Assembly: GCF_017255295.1 (NCBI RefSeq) | Contig: NZ_JAFKDE010000011.1 | Location: 1 to 64,000, forward strand | Direction of reading: 5' to 3' | DNA from: Nitratireductor aquimarinus | Lineage (GTDB): Bacteria; Pseudomonadota; Alphaproteobacteria; Rhizobiales; Rhizobiaceae | Length of the DNA: 64,000 nucleotides | In this document: positions 14,893 through 24,123 of the stretch, in pieces | Layout: each line of letters starts with the position of its first letter | Numbering within the stretch: position 1 is the first letter of the stretch | Notes under the pieces: generated by a model | What the model saw: only the letters and a program-made list of their open reading frames with translations | Told to the model about the DNA's origin: nothing | Database searches by the model: none | Made by a program: the position numbers and the translations under genes

Positions 14893-15702
14893 TCAAAACC
14901 TGTTAATGACGCCTGCGGCCTCTCCGGCAAGCGGTGCGAAACGCCGACAGAAGCTCTCCGCATCCCATTCGCTGAGCGAGCCGGCAATGTGGATGGCCCC
15001 CAGCGGTCGTCCCTCCGGAGAGAGCAGCGCCGTGGCGATCGCGATCTCGCCCTGGAGCACTTCTTCGAGCGCCAGCGCATATCCATTCTCGCGCGCTTCC
15101 TGAACCTTGGCCCGGATGGCCTGAGGGTCGGTGATCGTCTTTGGCGTGATCTCGCGGCGCTCGGAGCGCTCGATGATTTCGTCCACTTCGTCGTCGCTCA
15201 TATGCGCCATCATGGCGCGCCCGCCAGAGGTGCAGTAGATCGGCACGCTTTGCCCGACCAGCGTTGCGAAGAACGTTTCGCGCTTGCTTTGAAGGCGTGC
15301 AGCATAGATGAGCCGCAATCCGTCGCGCAGGCTGAGATCCACGCGCTCGCGCACACTGCGCCGCAGCTCCATCAGAACCGGGGAGGCCCGCGCCACCAGA
15401 GGGTTCAGCCGCAGATAGTCGCGTGTATGATCGAGAATGCGAATGCCCGGCACATAGCCGCGGTCGTCTGCGTCGCGCTGCACATAGCCAAGCTGGCGCA
15501 GCGTGTGCACCACGCGCTGCGCGGCGCTCTTGCCCATGCCGCCGGCAGCCGCAATCTCGTTCAGCGTCAGCGGTTTGCTCGCATCGTGAAAGGTCGAAAG
15601 CACCTGCATGGCGCGCGCAATCGCCTGCACGAAAAGGGGATCGTTCTCATCGATGCTTGTGCTCGGCGGGACACCGTATTCGCCCTTCTGAATGTAACGC
15701 AC
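14893..15702 (-). CDS. IclR-family transcriptional regulator
   Basis: Repressor or activator of 269 residues. The N-terminal winged helix (PLFVQAIARAMQVLSTF, LTLNEIAAAGGMGKSAAQRV) is followed by the IclR effector-binding domain (VARASPVLMELRRSVRERVD, YCTSGGRAMMAHM and the terminal RPLGAIHIAGSLSEWD). The GTG at 15702 is chosen because GGAAG lies five bases upstream; a TTG at 15741 would add 13 residues. It is transcribed away from the M81 peptidase and dipeptide-transporter operon, with CGATAC/GTATCG repeats in the shared promoter, so it most likely controls that operon in response to a substrate or product. Confidence 0.88.
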   Translation of the reverse strand: MRYIQKGEYGVPPSTSIDENDPLFVQAIARAMQVLSTFHDASKPLTLNEIAAAGGMGKSAAQRVVHTLRQLGYVQRDADDRGYVPGIRILDHTRDYLRLNPLVARASPVLMELRRSVRERVDLSLRDGLRLIYAARLQSKRETFFATLVGQSVPIYCTSGGRAMMAHMSDDEVDEIIERSERREITPKTITDPQAIRAKVQEARENGYALALEEVLQGEIAIATALLSPEGRPLGAIHIAGSLSEWDAESFCRRFAPLAGEAAGVINRF

Positions 15703-15765
15703 GCAGACTTCCAATCCCGCCAGAATTCGTTTGACACCCAATCCGCTGTATATCTATCGTTATAT

Positions 15766-15792
15766 CGATACGAAAGTATCGTACAGCGATAC
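15766..15792. promoter_or_regulatory. Alternating CGATAC/GTATCG operator array
   Basis: Three hexamers in alternating orientation: CGATAC (15766-15771), GTATCG (15776-15781) and CGATAC (15787-15792), spaced 4 and 5 bases. A degenerate CTATCG lies just upstream. Position between the divergent IclR and M81 genes suggests an IclR-family operator. Confidence 0.5.
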
Positions 15793-15913
15793 TTGGTCCT
15801 TCACCCTATCACGCATTTTACGGGCGTCGACCCGAAAATGCGGTCTTGCAAAAGCGGGGCTTGTGAATGCGGCGTTGCATATTGATCGGCAGTCTCTTGC
15901 GGGGAGGCGTCTT

Positions 15914-17446
15914 ATGAAAAGGCGCGTTGCACTCGCCGGTTTCCTTCACGAAACAAACACTTTCGCACCATCTCCCGCGACCTATGCGCATTTCGAGCAG
16001 GGTGGCGGCTATCTGCCCCTGTCGCGCGGAAACGAGATCATCGAGCGCTCGCCGGGCGTCAATCTGGGCATATCCGGCGCGGTTGCGCATGCGCAGAAAG
16101 CCGGCTGGGAAATCGTTCCGGTTCTGTGGACCGGCGCCATCCCGTCGGCTCATGTCATGCGGGACGCCTATGAGCGCATCGCCGGTGAAATCGTGGACGG
16201 GATCGCTGCCGCCGGTCCGCTGGACGGCGTCTGCCTCGACCTGCATGGCGCGATGGTCGCCGAACATCTCGATGACGGGGAAGGCGAACTGATCGCCCGT
16301 GTGCGCGCGGTCGTCGGTCCCGGCGTGCCGATTGCCGTGAGCCTTGATCTGCATGGCAACACGACGCAGCTCATGGTCGATGAAGCCGATCTGCTTCTCG
16401 CCTTCCGCACCTATCCGCATGTGGACATGGCCGAGACCGGCCGGCGCGCCGCCGAGGGCCTCGACAGGCTGATGGCGCGGGGTCGCTCCTTCGCCCATGC
16501 CTTCCGGCGGCTTCCCTATCTCACCTCCATTCCCTGGCAGTGCACTTTCATCGAACCGGCGAAAAGCCTCTATGAAGAGGTCGCCGCGCTGGAGGCCGGG
16601 CCGGTTGCAAGCGTGTCCTATTGGATGGGCTTTCCCGCAGCCGATATCGAGGCGTGCGGCCAGACCGTTCTCGCTTATGCAGAAACCCAGGACGCGGCCG
16701 ACCGCGCGGCGGACCAGCTCTATGCGCGCATCATGGAAGCGGAGGAGGCTTTCGCCGGCCGCGCCTGGGGCCCTGATGAAGGCGTGCGCGAAGCCATGCG
16801 CATTGCCGAAGGGGCGAGCCGCCCGGTGGTCATTGCCGACACGCAGGACAATCCCGGCGCCGGCGGCGATTCCAACACGACCGGCATGCTCCGCGCGCTT
16901 TTGAGAAACGGCGCGCGCCGCGCCGCCATCGGCATGATCATCGATCCGCTTGCGGCCCTTGCCGCCCACGCGGCAGGGGAGGGGGCCGAAATCACCATTC
17001 CGCTGGGCGGCCAGTCCGGCGTTCCGGGTGACGCGCCCTTCACCGGCACGTTCCGCGTGGAAAAGCTCTCCAATGGCGATCTTCATGCGACCGGCCCCTA
17101 TTACGGCGGCACGCATATGAATGTCGGCCCGTCCGCCTGCCTGTCGATCGACGGTGTGAAGATCGTCGTCGCCACGCACAAGGCGCAGATGGCCGATCTC
17201 GCCATGTATCGTTTCGTCGGCATCGAGCCGACGGAGATGGCCATTCTGGTCAACAAGAGTTCGGTGCATTTCCGCGCCGACTTCGATCCCGTCGCCGAGA
17301 CCGTTCTGGTCTGCACGGCACCGGGGCCCATGCCGCTCGACCCGGCGGACCTGCCGTGGACGAAACTGGCGGATGGAATGCGCCTGTCGCCCCGGGGGCC
17401 GGTTTTCCGCCGCTCACAGAGCGAACCGCTCATGATGGAGGGCTGA
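15914..17446 (+). CDS. M81-family metallopeptidase (MlrC-like)
   Basis: Protein of 510 residues in the M81/MlrC (microcystinase C) family, predicted zinc peptidases that cut linear peptides or amides. Family features: the N-terminal RVALAGFLHETNTFAPSP, GVCLDLHGAMVAEHLDDGEG, the metal-site stretch VSLDLHGNTTQLM, LLLAFRTYPHVDMAETG and VIADTQDNPGAGGDSNTTGM. The ATG at 15914 has GGGGAGG six bases upstream; the open frame extends earlier without similarity. It is the first gene of an operon with a Dpp-type transporter and two M20 peptidases, consistent with uptake and hydrolysis of a modified peptide. Microcystin itself is unlikely to be the natural substrate. Confidence 0.88.
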   Translation: MKRRVALAGFLHETNTFAPSPATYAHFEQGGGYLPLSRGNEIIERSPGVNLGISGAVAHAQKAGWEIVPVLWTGAIPSAHVMRDAYERIAGEIVDGIAAAGPLDGVCLDLHGAMVAEHLDDGEGELIARVRAVVGPGVPIAVSLDLHGNTTQLMVDEADLLLAFRTYPHVDMAETGRRAAEGLDRLMARGRSFAHAFRRLPYLTSIPWQCTFIEPAKSLYEEVAALEAGPVASVSYWMGFPAADIEACGQTVLAYAETQDAADRAADQLYARIMEAEEAFAGRAWGPDEGVREAMRIAEGASRPVVIADTQDNPGAGGDSNTTGMLRALLRNGARRAAIGMIIDPLAALAAHAAGEGAEITIPLGGQSGVPGDAPFTGTFRVEKLSNGDLHATGPYYGGTHMNVGPSACLSIDGVKIVVATHKAQMADLAMYRFVGIEPTEMAILVNKSSVHFRADFDPVAETVLVCTAPGPMPLDPADLPWTKLADGMRLSPRGPVFRRSQSEPLMMEG

Positions 17447-17529
17447 CAGGAGAAAAGCGCGGCAGGAGAACCGCGTTCGAGACGTCACGACGAACACAAT
17501 TTCACTTTCCAAAGAAAAAGAGGGAACTC

Positions 17530-19155
17530 ATGTCGCGTCTTCAGGATAGAATTCACCACTTAAAGAGCCATGTGCGCGGTGCGTCGCTTGGCCTTGCCGC
17601 CGGCGCAGCGCTGATCGCCGGCATCGGGGCGGCCACGCCGGCCCTTGCGCAGGACAACACGATCACGGCCGTCATGCATTCGGGCCTGCGCGTGCTCGAC
17701 CCGATCATCACCACCGCCCACATCACCCGAAACCATGGCTACATGGTTTATGACGTGCTGGTGGCCGTTGACGAGAATTTCGCCCCGCAGCCGCAGATGG
17801 CCGACTGGACGATCTCCGACGACAATCTCACCTACACGTTCACGCTACGCGACGGTCTGAAGTTCCATGACGGCGCGCCGGTCACCGCAGCCGATGCCGT
17901 TGCCTCGCTCCAGCGCTGGGGCAAGCGCGATTCCGGCGGCCAGCTCATCTTCGATGTGACTGAAAGCCTTGAAGCCACAGACGACAAAACCATCGTCTGG
18001 AAACTGAAGAGCGCGTTCCCGGCGCTGCTCGACACGGTCGGCAAGCAGTCCGCCGTGCCGCCATTCATCATGCCCGAACGGGTTGCCAGCGGCTCCGCCG
18101 ACGAGGCCATCACCGACTACACCGGCTCCGGGCCGTTTGTCTTCGTTGCCGACGAGTATCAGCCCGGCGTTTCCGTCACCTATCGCAAGTTCGAGGATTA
18201 TGTCCCGCGCGATGGCGCAGCGAGCTGGATGGCCGGCGGCAAGAACGTGAAGGTCGATGAGGTGAAGTGGGTCACCATGCCCGATGCCCAGACCGCCATC
18301 AATGCGCTCATGTCGGGTGAAATCGACTATATCGAGCAGGTGCAGATCGACCTTCTGCCGCTGCTTGAGGCGAGCGAGGATATCACGGTCGAGACCCGCG
18401 ACGATCTGGGTTACCAGACCATCGGCCGCATGAACTTCAAGCATCCGCCCTTCGACAATGTGAAGATCCGACAGGCCGCGCAGATGGCGCTCAGCCAGGA
18501 AGCGGTTCTCGCAACGCTGATCGGCAATCCAGACTACTACAAGGTCTGCGGCGCGATCTTCGGCTGCGGCACGCCGCTGGGTGATGAATCCGGCTCCGAC
18601 ACGCTCACCTCCGGCGGCGACATCGAAGGCGCGAAGAAACTCCTCGAAGAGGCCGGCTATGACGGCACGCCCATCGTGCTGATGCAGCCGACCGACGTGG
18701 TCAGCCTCACCGCCCAGCCGGTGGTGGCCGCACAGGCCATGCGCGAGGCCGGCTTCAATGTCGACATGCAGGCGATGGACTGGCAGACGCTCGTTACCCG
18801 CCGCGCCAGCCAGGCCAAGCCCGCCGAAGGCGGCTGGAATATCTTCTTCACCAACTGGATGGTGCCGGAGATCAACTCGCCGCTCATCAGCCCCATGCTG
18901 AACGGCCGCGGAGACGCCGCCTGGTTCGGCTGGCCCGAGGATGAGAAGATCGAGGAGCTGCGCGCAGCCTTCATCGCCGCCGATACGCCTGAAAAGCAGA
19001 AGGAAGTCGCCGTCGACATCCAGAAGCACACGCTGGACAATGTTCTGTATGTCCCGCTTGGCCAATATGTCATGCCGCAGGCGCGCACCAACAAGCTGAC
19101 CGGCATGATCCCGTCTCCCGTTCCGGTGTTCTGGAACATCGAGAAAGCGGACTGA
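17530..19155 (+). CDS. ABC transporter substrate-binding protein, SBP family 5
   Basis: Periplasmic binding protein of 541 residues with a signal region (KSHVRGASLGLAAGAALIAG, cleavage near ALAQD). Family 5 motifs: PQMADWTISDDNLTYTFTLR, FHDGAPVTAADAVASLQRW, TGSGPFVFV and IRQAAQMALSQE. A cysteine pair (KVCGAIFGCG) near residues 339-344 may form a disulfide. Start: the ATG at 17530, preceded by AGAGGGAA. It follows the M81 gene by 83 bases and is followed by a strong hairpin (19171-19192) before the permease genes. Ligand unknown, likely a peptide or N-acyl amino acid given its neighbours. Confidence 0.9.
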   Translation: MSRLQDRIHHLKSHVRGASLGLAAGAALIAGIGAATPALAQDNTITAVMHSGLRVLDPIITTAHITRNHGYMVYDVLVAVDENFAPQPQMADWTISDDNLTYTFTLRDGLKFHDGAPVTAADAVASLQRWGKRDSGGQLIFDVTESLEATDDKTIVWKLKSAFPALLDTVGKQSAVPPFIMPERVASGSADEAITDYTGSGPFVFVADEYQPGVSVTYRKFEDYVPRDGAASWMAGGKNVKVDEVKWVTMPDAQTAINALMSGEIDYIEQVQIDLLPLLEASEDITVETRDDLGYQTIGRMNFKHPPFDNVKIRQAAQMALSQEAVLATLIGNPDYYKVCGAIFGCGTPLGDESGSDTLTSGGDIEGAKKLLEEAGYDGTPIVLMQPTDVVSLTAQPVVAAQAMREAGFNVDMQAMDWQTLVTRRASQAKPAEGGWNIFFTNWMVPEINSPLISPMLNGRGDAAWFGWPEDEKIEELRAAFIAADTPEKQKEVAVDIQKHTLDNVLYVPLGQYVMPQARTNKLTGMIPSPVPVFWNIEKAD

Positions 19156-19170
19156 CCGCGTGAACTCCTG

Positions 19171-19192
19171 CCCCGCCGGTTGTCTGGCGGGG
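19171..19192 (+). promoter_or_regulatory. Intercistronic hairpin after the binding-protein gene
   Basis: CCCCGCC (19171-19177) pairs with GGCGGGG (19186-19192) around an 8-base loop, with no T-run. It lies in the gap between the binding-protein and permease genes, where such stems usually stabilise the upstream mRNA or reduce readthrough. Confidence 0.55.
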
Positions 19193-19322
19193 TCATTCAC
19201 GGGGCATTCGGGCCATGCGCCCGGCGCGATTCCCTTTCGCTCCCTGATCGGGATCGCGCGCCCCGCTTTTTTGCAAGGCGGCAGCCTTTCGCACGTCACA
19301 GGTCAAAGGACGTCACGTTCCG

Positions 19323-20264
19323 ATGCTAGGCTATATTCTCCGGCGCGTTCTGGCCGTCATTCCGGTCATGGTCATCGTCGCCATATTCGTTTTTCTGCTG
19401 CTCCGGCTGACGCCGGGCGATCCGGCCGCCATCATCGCCGGCGACATGGCGACGCCCGAACAGCTTGAGCGCATCCGCACCTCGCTTGGCCTGTCCGATC
19501 CGCTGCACGAACAGTTCATCACCTGGGTCGGCCTTCTCATGCAGGGCGAGCTCGGCACATCGCTGATTTCCAGCACACCGGTCACCCAGATGATCGGCCA
19601 GCGCATCTGGCCAACGGTGAACATCGCCGTCCTGACCATTCTGCTTTCCGTTCTGATCGCCGTTCCCATGGGCGTGCTCGCCGCCTGGCGTCATCGCACC
19701 TGGGTCGACTACGCGGTCATGACCTTTTCGGTTCTGGGCTTTTCGATCCCGGTTTTCGTCATCGGCTACATCTTCATCAAGATCTTCTCGATCGAGCTGC
19801 GCTGGTTCCCCGTTCAGGGCTATGTCGCGCCAACGGAGGATTTCGGAAAGTTCCTGTCCCGCGCCATTCTGCCCTGTCTCACGCTCGCCACCATCTATGT
19901 GGCGCTTATCGCGCGCATGACCCGCGCCTCCATGCTTGAGGTTCTGGGTGAAGACTATATCCGCACCGCGCGCGCCAAGGGCGTGAAGGAAACCGTAGTC
20001 CTGTTCCGCCACGCGCTGTCCAATGCCGCCGTGCCGATCATGACGATCATCGGCACCGGCTTTGCGCTTCTGATTGGCGGCGTGGTGGTCACCGAAAGCG
20101 TGTTCAACATTCCCGGCATCGGGCGCCTCACGGTCGACGCCATTCTGGCGCGCGACTATCCGGTCATTCAGGGCATGATCCTACTGACGAGCGGTCTCTA
20201 CGTTCTGATCAACCTGCTCATCGATCTCTCCTACACCTTCTTCGATCCGAGGATCCGCTACTGA
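19323..20264 (+). CDS. Dpp-type ABC transporter permease (DppB-like)
   Basis: Inner-membrane permease of 313 residues, starting MLGYILRRVLAVIPVMVIV with a helix at the N-terminus and the DppB periplasmic loop (LTPGDPAAIIAGDMATPEQL). The EAA-like loop is DYIRTARAKGVKETVVLFRH and the protein ends YTFFDPRIRY, typical of the family. The stop overlaps the start of the next gene (TGATG). Part of the IclR-linked M81/M20 operon. Confidence 0.93.
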   Translation: MLGYILRRVLAVIPVMVIVAIFVFLLLRLTPGDPAAIIAGDMATPEQLERIRTSLGLSDPLHEQFITWVGLLMQGELGTSLISSTPVTQMIGQRIWPTVNIAVLTILLSVLIAVPMGVLAAWRHRTWVDYAVMTFSVLGFSIPVFVIGYIFIKIFSIELRWFPVQGYVAPTEDFGKFLSRAILPCLTLATIYVALIARMTRASMLEVLGEDYIRTARAKGVKETVVLFRHALSNAAVPIMTIIGTGFALLIGGVVVTESVFNIPGIGRLTVDAILARDYPVIQGMILLTSGLYVLINLLIDLSYTFFDPRIRY

Positions 20265-21148
20265 TGGTCGCTTCCCCGCAACCCGCATCCCGCATGCAAT
20301 GGCTGTTCGGCGCGATGGCGCTGCCGCGCGGCTGGCGTCTCGGCGCCGGGCCGGTCATCGCCGCCATCGTGCTCTTCATCATCGTCATGCTGGCGCTTTT
20401 GGCCCCGCTCATCGTGCCGCACGATCCCATGGCCATCGATGCGCTCCAGCGGCTCAAAGGGCCGAGCGAGACCTATCCGCTTGGTACCGATGCCTATGGG
20501 CGCGACGTGCTTTCGCGCGTCATCACCGGAGGCCGCGTGTCGCTCTTCATCGGCATATCGGCTGCGGTCGTCAGTGTGCTCATCGGTCTTTTGATCGGTC
20601 TTGTCTCGGGCTTCTTCCGCACGGCGGACGCCATCATCATGCGCATCATGGACAGCCTGATGGCCATTCCCTCCATTCTGCTCGCCATTGCGCTGGTCGC
20701 GCTCAACGGGCCAAGCATCTGGTCGGTGATGGGAGCCATCACCATTCCCGAGATACCGCGTGTCGTGCGGCTGGTGCGCTCGGTGGTTCTGTCGGCGCGC
20801 GAAGAACCCTATGTGGAAGCCGCCATCGCACTCGGCTCCTCCATGCCGAAAATCCTCTGGCAGCATCTCATGCCCAACACGCTCGCGCCGCTCATCGTGC
20901 AGGGCACCTATATCTGCGCATCGGCGATCCTCACCGAAGCGATCCTGTCCTTCCTGGGTGCCGGTGTTTCGACCGAAATTCCCACCTGGGGCAACATCAT
21001 GGCCGAGGGCCGTGTCTACTTCCAGCTCAAGCCGTCGCTCATCTTCTGGCCGGGCCTGATGCTCTCGCTGTGCATTCTGTCGATCAACCTTCTGGGCGAC
21101 ACCGCACGCGACATGCTGGATCCGCGTCTCAAGAAGCGGGAGGGGTGA
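20264..21148 (+). CDS. Dpp-type ABC transporter permease (DppC-like)
   Basis: Inner-membrane permease of 294 residues, second half of the channel. It shows the OppC-type N-terminal helix (VIAAIVLFIIVMLALLAPLI), the loop YPLGTDAYGRDVLSRVITGG, and the EAA-like loop YVEAAIALGSSMPKILWQHL. It ends DTARDMLDPRLKKREG. The start codon shares its A with the stop of the DppB-like gene; the next ATPase gene follows two bases after the stop. Confidence 0.93.
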   Translation: MVASPQPASRMQWLFGAMALPRGWRLGAGPVIAAIVLFIIVMLALLAPLIVPHDPMAIDALQRLKGPSETYPLGTDAYGRDVLSRVITGGRVSLFIGISAAVVSVLIGLLIGLVSGFFRTADAIIMRIMDSLMAIPSILLAIALVALNGPSIWSVMGAITIPEIPRVVRLVRSVVLSAREEPYVEAAIALGSSMPKILWQHLMPNTLAPLIVQGTYICASAILTEAILSFLGAGVSTEIPTWGNIMAEGRVYFQLKPSLIFWPGLMLSLCILSINLLGDTARDMLDPRLKKREG

Positions 21149-21150
21149 CC

Positions 21151-22812
21151 ATGAAATTCAAGACCCGCAATTTCGATGACGCGCCGAATGTTCTGGAGAT
21201 CGAGGAACTGACGGTCCGCCTTGCCGGAAACGAAACGGCGGCGCCCGTTCTCGACCATGTGTCGCTGAAAATCCGGCAGGGCGAGACGGTCTGTCTTGTC
21301 GGGGAGTCCGGTTCGGGAAAATCGGTCACATCGCTCTCCGTCATGGGGCTTTTGCCCAAGGGCGCGCTTGTAGCCACCGGCGGGCGGATCGGGCTTGAAG
21401 GCAAGAACCTGCTCGATCTTGGCCCGCAGGCGATGCGCGACATGCGCGCGCAGAAGATCTCGATGATCTTTCAGGAGCCCATGACTGCGCTTAACCCGGT
21501 TATCCGGGTTGGCGACCAGATCGAGGAAGTGCTCAACACGCACACCAGGCTCTCCGCGAAGGAGAAGAAGGCGCGTGTGCTCGACATCATGAACCAGGTG
21601 CATCTGCCCGATGTCGAACGCATCTACCGGTCCTATCCGCACCAGCTTTCCGGCGGCCAGCGCCAGCGCATCATGATCGCCATGGCGCTGATCCTCGAGC
21701 CGCAGCTTCTGATCGCCGACGAGCCGACCACCGCGCTCGACGTGACGACGCAGCAGCAGATCCTGACCCTCATCGCCGAGCTCCAGGAAAAGCACGGCAC
21801 CGCCGTTCTCTTCATCACGCATGATATGGGCGTGGTGGCCGAGATTGCCGACACCGTTCACGTGATGAAGCTTGGCAAGATCGTCGAACAGGCCCCGGTC
21901 GAGCAATTGCTGCGCCACCCGCAGGAGGAATACACGCGCGAGCTTCTTCAGGCCGTGCCGAGCCTCACCCCGCGCGCCGCGCGCGATGCGCCCGGCGGGG
22001 AAGCGGTTCTCTCAGTAAGCGGGCTGCAGAAGGTTTATGGCGCGCATGGCGTGTTCAAACGCAGCGAACCCACAAAGGCGGCCACCGATGTGAACTTCGC
22101 CATTCCGCGCGGGCGCACGCTCGGTATTGTCGGCGAAAGCGGCTCGGGAAAATCCACCGTCGCGCGCTGCATCATGCGGCTGATCGATCCGACGGAGGGC
22201 GAGATCCGCGTTGCCGACCATGAGATCGCCACGCTTTCACGCCGTGCGCTTCAGCCGCTGCGCCGTCACATCCAGATCGTCTTTCAGGATCCCTTCCGCT
22301 CGCTGAACCCGCGATGGACCATCGGGCGCAGCCTCGTCGAGGGACCGCTCAATATGGGAACGGAGCGCAAGGCAGCACTTTCGCGGGCGCGTGAACTCCT
22401 GAAACTCGTTGGTCTGCCCGATGACGCCATCGACCGCTATCCGCACCAGTTTTCCGGCGGGCAGCGCCAGCGCGTCGCCATCGCGCGCGCCATTGCCATG
22501 GAGCCGGATGTGCTGGTGGCCGATGAGGCGGTTTCCGCGCTCGATGTTTCCGTTCAGGCGCAGGTGCTCGACCTTCTGGACGAGCTTCAGCAGAAACTCG
22601 GCATCGCCATTCTTTTCATCACCCACGATCTGCGCGTTGCCGCCCAGATCTGCGACGAGGTGGTTGTGATGCAGCATGGGCGCGTGGTCGAACATGACAG
22701 CGCCGCCAATGTGCTTTCCGCCCCCAGACACGCCTACACCCGCGCGCTGATCGAGGCAGCACCCGGGCGTCAGTGGGATTTCGCCAATTTCAGAGAATTG
22801 CAGACCGTTTGA
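21151..22812 (+). CDS. Dipeptide-type ABC transporter ATP-binding protein, fused DppD-DppF
   Basis: ATPase of 553 residues joining two complete nucleotide-binding domains in one chain. Domain 1 (about residues 12-275) has Walker [10 protein letters not shown], signature LSGGQRQRI and Walker [13 protein letters not shown]. Domain 2 (about 285-545) has [19 protein letters not shown] and [12 protein letters not shown]. Such fusions (GsiA-like) replace separate DppD and DppF proteins. The ATG at 21151 follows GGAGGGGTGACC, a good ribosome site; an open frame runs much further upstream but only as an overlap of the permease gene. It completes the importer of the M81/M20 operon. Confidence 0.93.
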   Translation: MKFKTRNFDDAPNVLEIEELTVRLAGNETAAPVLDHVSLKIRQGETVCLVGESGSGKSVTSLSVMGLLPKGALVATGGRIGLEGKNLLDLGPQAMRDMRAQKISMIFQEPMTALNPVIRVGDQIEEVLNTHTRLSAKEKKARVLDIMNQVHLPDVERIYRSYPHQLSGGQRQRIMIAMALILEPQLLIADEPTTALDVTTQQQILTLIAELQEKHGTAVLFITHDMGVVAEIADTVHVMKLGKIVEQAPVEQLLRHPQEEYTRELLQAVPSLTPRAARDAPGGEAVLSVSGLQKVYGAHGVFKRSEPTKAATDVNFAIPRGRTLGIVGESGSGKSTVARCIMRLIDPTEGEIRVADHEIATLSRRALQPLRRHIQIVFQDPFRSLNPRWTIGRSLVEGPLNMGTERKAALSRARELLKLVGLPDDAIDRYPHQFSGGQRQRVAIARAIAMEPDVLVADEAVSALDVSVQAQVLDLLDELQQKLGIAILFITHDLRVAAQICDEVVVMQHGRVVEHDSAANVLSAPRHAYTRALIEAAPGRQWDFANFRELQTV

Positions 22813-22839
22813 CGTGAAAAGCGTCAGTTTGGAGAAAAA

Positions 22840-24003
22840 ATGCCCGTTTTGCCGAAAATCGCTGATTACTCAGATGAGCTGACGGAGATCCGCCGCGACT
22901 TCCACCAGCACCCCGAAATCGGCTTCGAGGAAGTCCGCACATCGGGCATCGTGGCGGAGCTTTTGAAGAAGTGGGGCGTGGACGAAGTTCACACCGGGCT
23001 CGGCAAGACCGGGGTTATCGGCGTCATCAAGGGCAAGAAGGAAGGCGACCGCACCATTGGCCTGCGTGCCGACATGGATGCGCTTCCCATGGATGAGCTG
23101 ACCAATCTTCCCTACGCCTCGAAAAACCCCGGCGCGTTTCATGGCTGCGGGCATGACAGCCACACCACCATGCTTTTGGGCGCGGCGCGCTATCTGGCTG
23201 AAACGCGCGACTTTGCCGGCCGTGCGATCATGATCTTCCAGCCGGCGGAGGAGGGGCTTGGCGGCGCGCGCGCCATGTTGGCCGACGGGCTGTTCGACAA
23301 GTTTCCCTGCGACGAAGTCTATGGCATGCACAACAACCCGCTCGCGGAGCCGAACAAATTCGGCGTCAAGCCGGGACCGGCGATGGCCGGCGCGACCTTC
23401 TTCGACATCACCATCAACGGCGTCGGCAGCCATGGCGCGATGCCCCATCATGCACGCGATCCCATCGTCATTGCCACGGCGCTGGTGCAGAGCCTGCAAT
23501 CCATCGTCAGCCGCAATGTGCAGCCGACGCAGCCCGCCGTGCTCTCGGTCACGCAGATCCATTCCGGCTCGGCCTATAATGTGGTGCCGGACAAGGCGGT
23601 GATCTCGGGCACCATCCGCTATTTCTCCGACGAGGTGCGCGACCTGATCCATGAGCGGGTGGAAAAGCTCTGCGCCGGTTTTGCCACGAGCTACGACGTG
23701 GAAATCGTTCCGGACCTGCGCCCCGTCTTCGATGTACTGATGAACGACGCCGACCTTTCCGAAGCCTATCGGGAAGCGGCGGCCGAGATTGTCGGCCAGG
23801 ACAACGCGACCATCACCAGGGAGCTGGTCACGGGCAGCGAGGATTTCGCCGACATGCTGAAAGCGGTTCCCGGGGCCTATTGCACGCTTGGCCACAAGGG
23901 CTCGATCCCCGTTCACAATCCGGGTTTCATTCTCGATGACGGGATTCTGCCCGTGGGTGCGAGCATCATGGCCCGCATCGTCGAAAAGCGCCTTCCGCTC
24001 TGA
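22840..24003 (+). CDS. M20-family amidohydrolase (hippurate hydrolase/IAA-amino acid hydrolase-like)
   Basis: Cytoplasmic metallo-amidohydrolase of 387 residues, expected to remove an acyl group from an N-acyl amino acid or to split a dipeptide. Landmarks: RRDFHQHPEIGFEE, the metal-binding HGCGHDSHTTMLLGAA (Cys and two His), the acid pair in FQPAEEGLGGARAM, MHNNP, and the C-terminal His site in TLGHKG. It lies 27 bases after the ATPase gene in the same direction and belongs to the IclR-linked operon. The second M20 gene follows after a hairpin. Closest by motif to HipO/M20D proteins rather than ArgE. Confidence 0.9.
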   Translation: MPVLPKIADYSDELTEIRRDFHQHPEIGFEEVRTSGIVAELLKKWGVDEVHTGLGKTGVIGVIKGKKEGDRTIGLRADMDALPMDELTNLPYASKNPGAFHGCGHDSHTTMLLGAARYLAETRDFAGRAIMIFQPAEEGLGGARAMLADGLFDKFPCDEVYGMHNNPLAEPNKFGVKPGPAMAGATFFDITINGVGSHGAMPHHARDPIVIATALVQSLQSIVSRNVQPTQPAVLSVTQIHSGSAYNVVPDKAVISGTIRYFSDEVRDLIHERVEKLCAGFATSYDVEIVPDLRPVFDVLMNDADLSEAYREAAAEIVGQDNATITRELVTGSEDFADMLKAVPGAYCTLGHKGSIPVHNPGFILDDGILPVGASIMARIVEKRLPL

Positions 24004-24014
24004 GCCAGCCATAT

Positions 24015-24044
24015 GAGCGTTTTCGCTGAAATGCGAAAACGCTC
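24015..24044 (+). terminator. Strong hairpin between the two M20 genes
   Basis: GAGCGTTTTCG (24015-24025) pairs perfectly with CGAAAACGCTC (24034-24044) around an 8-base loop; TTGTTTTT follows a few bases later. It may be a terminator or partial attenuator. The following 24060-24110 stretch (containing CCGTTTCCACTTTTCCCG) resembles the dispersed palindromic repeats common in rhizobial genomes. Confidence 0.55.
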
Positions 24045-24123
24045 CAACCCATTGTTTTTGCGCAATTCCGAACGAAACCCGTTTCCACTTTTCCCGTAAT
24101 TGCTCCAGTTCAGGATACAGACC

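Noticed and set aside
20299-21150. N-terminal extension of the fused ATPase frame
   Set aside because: It overlaps the DppC-like gene completely and reads as low-complexity His/Arg-rich sequence; the ATG at 21151 has a strong ribosome site and the normal ATPase start.
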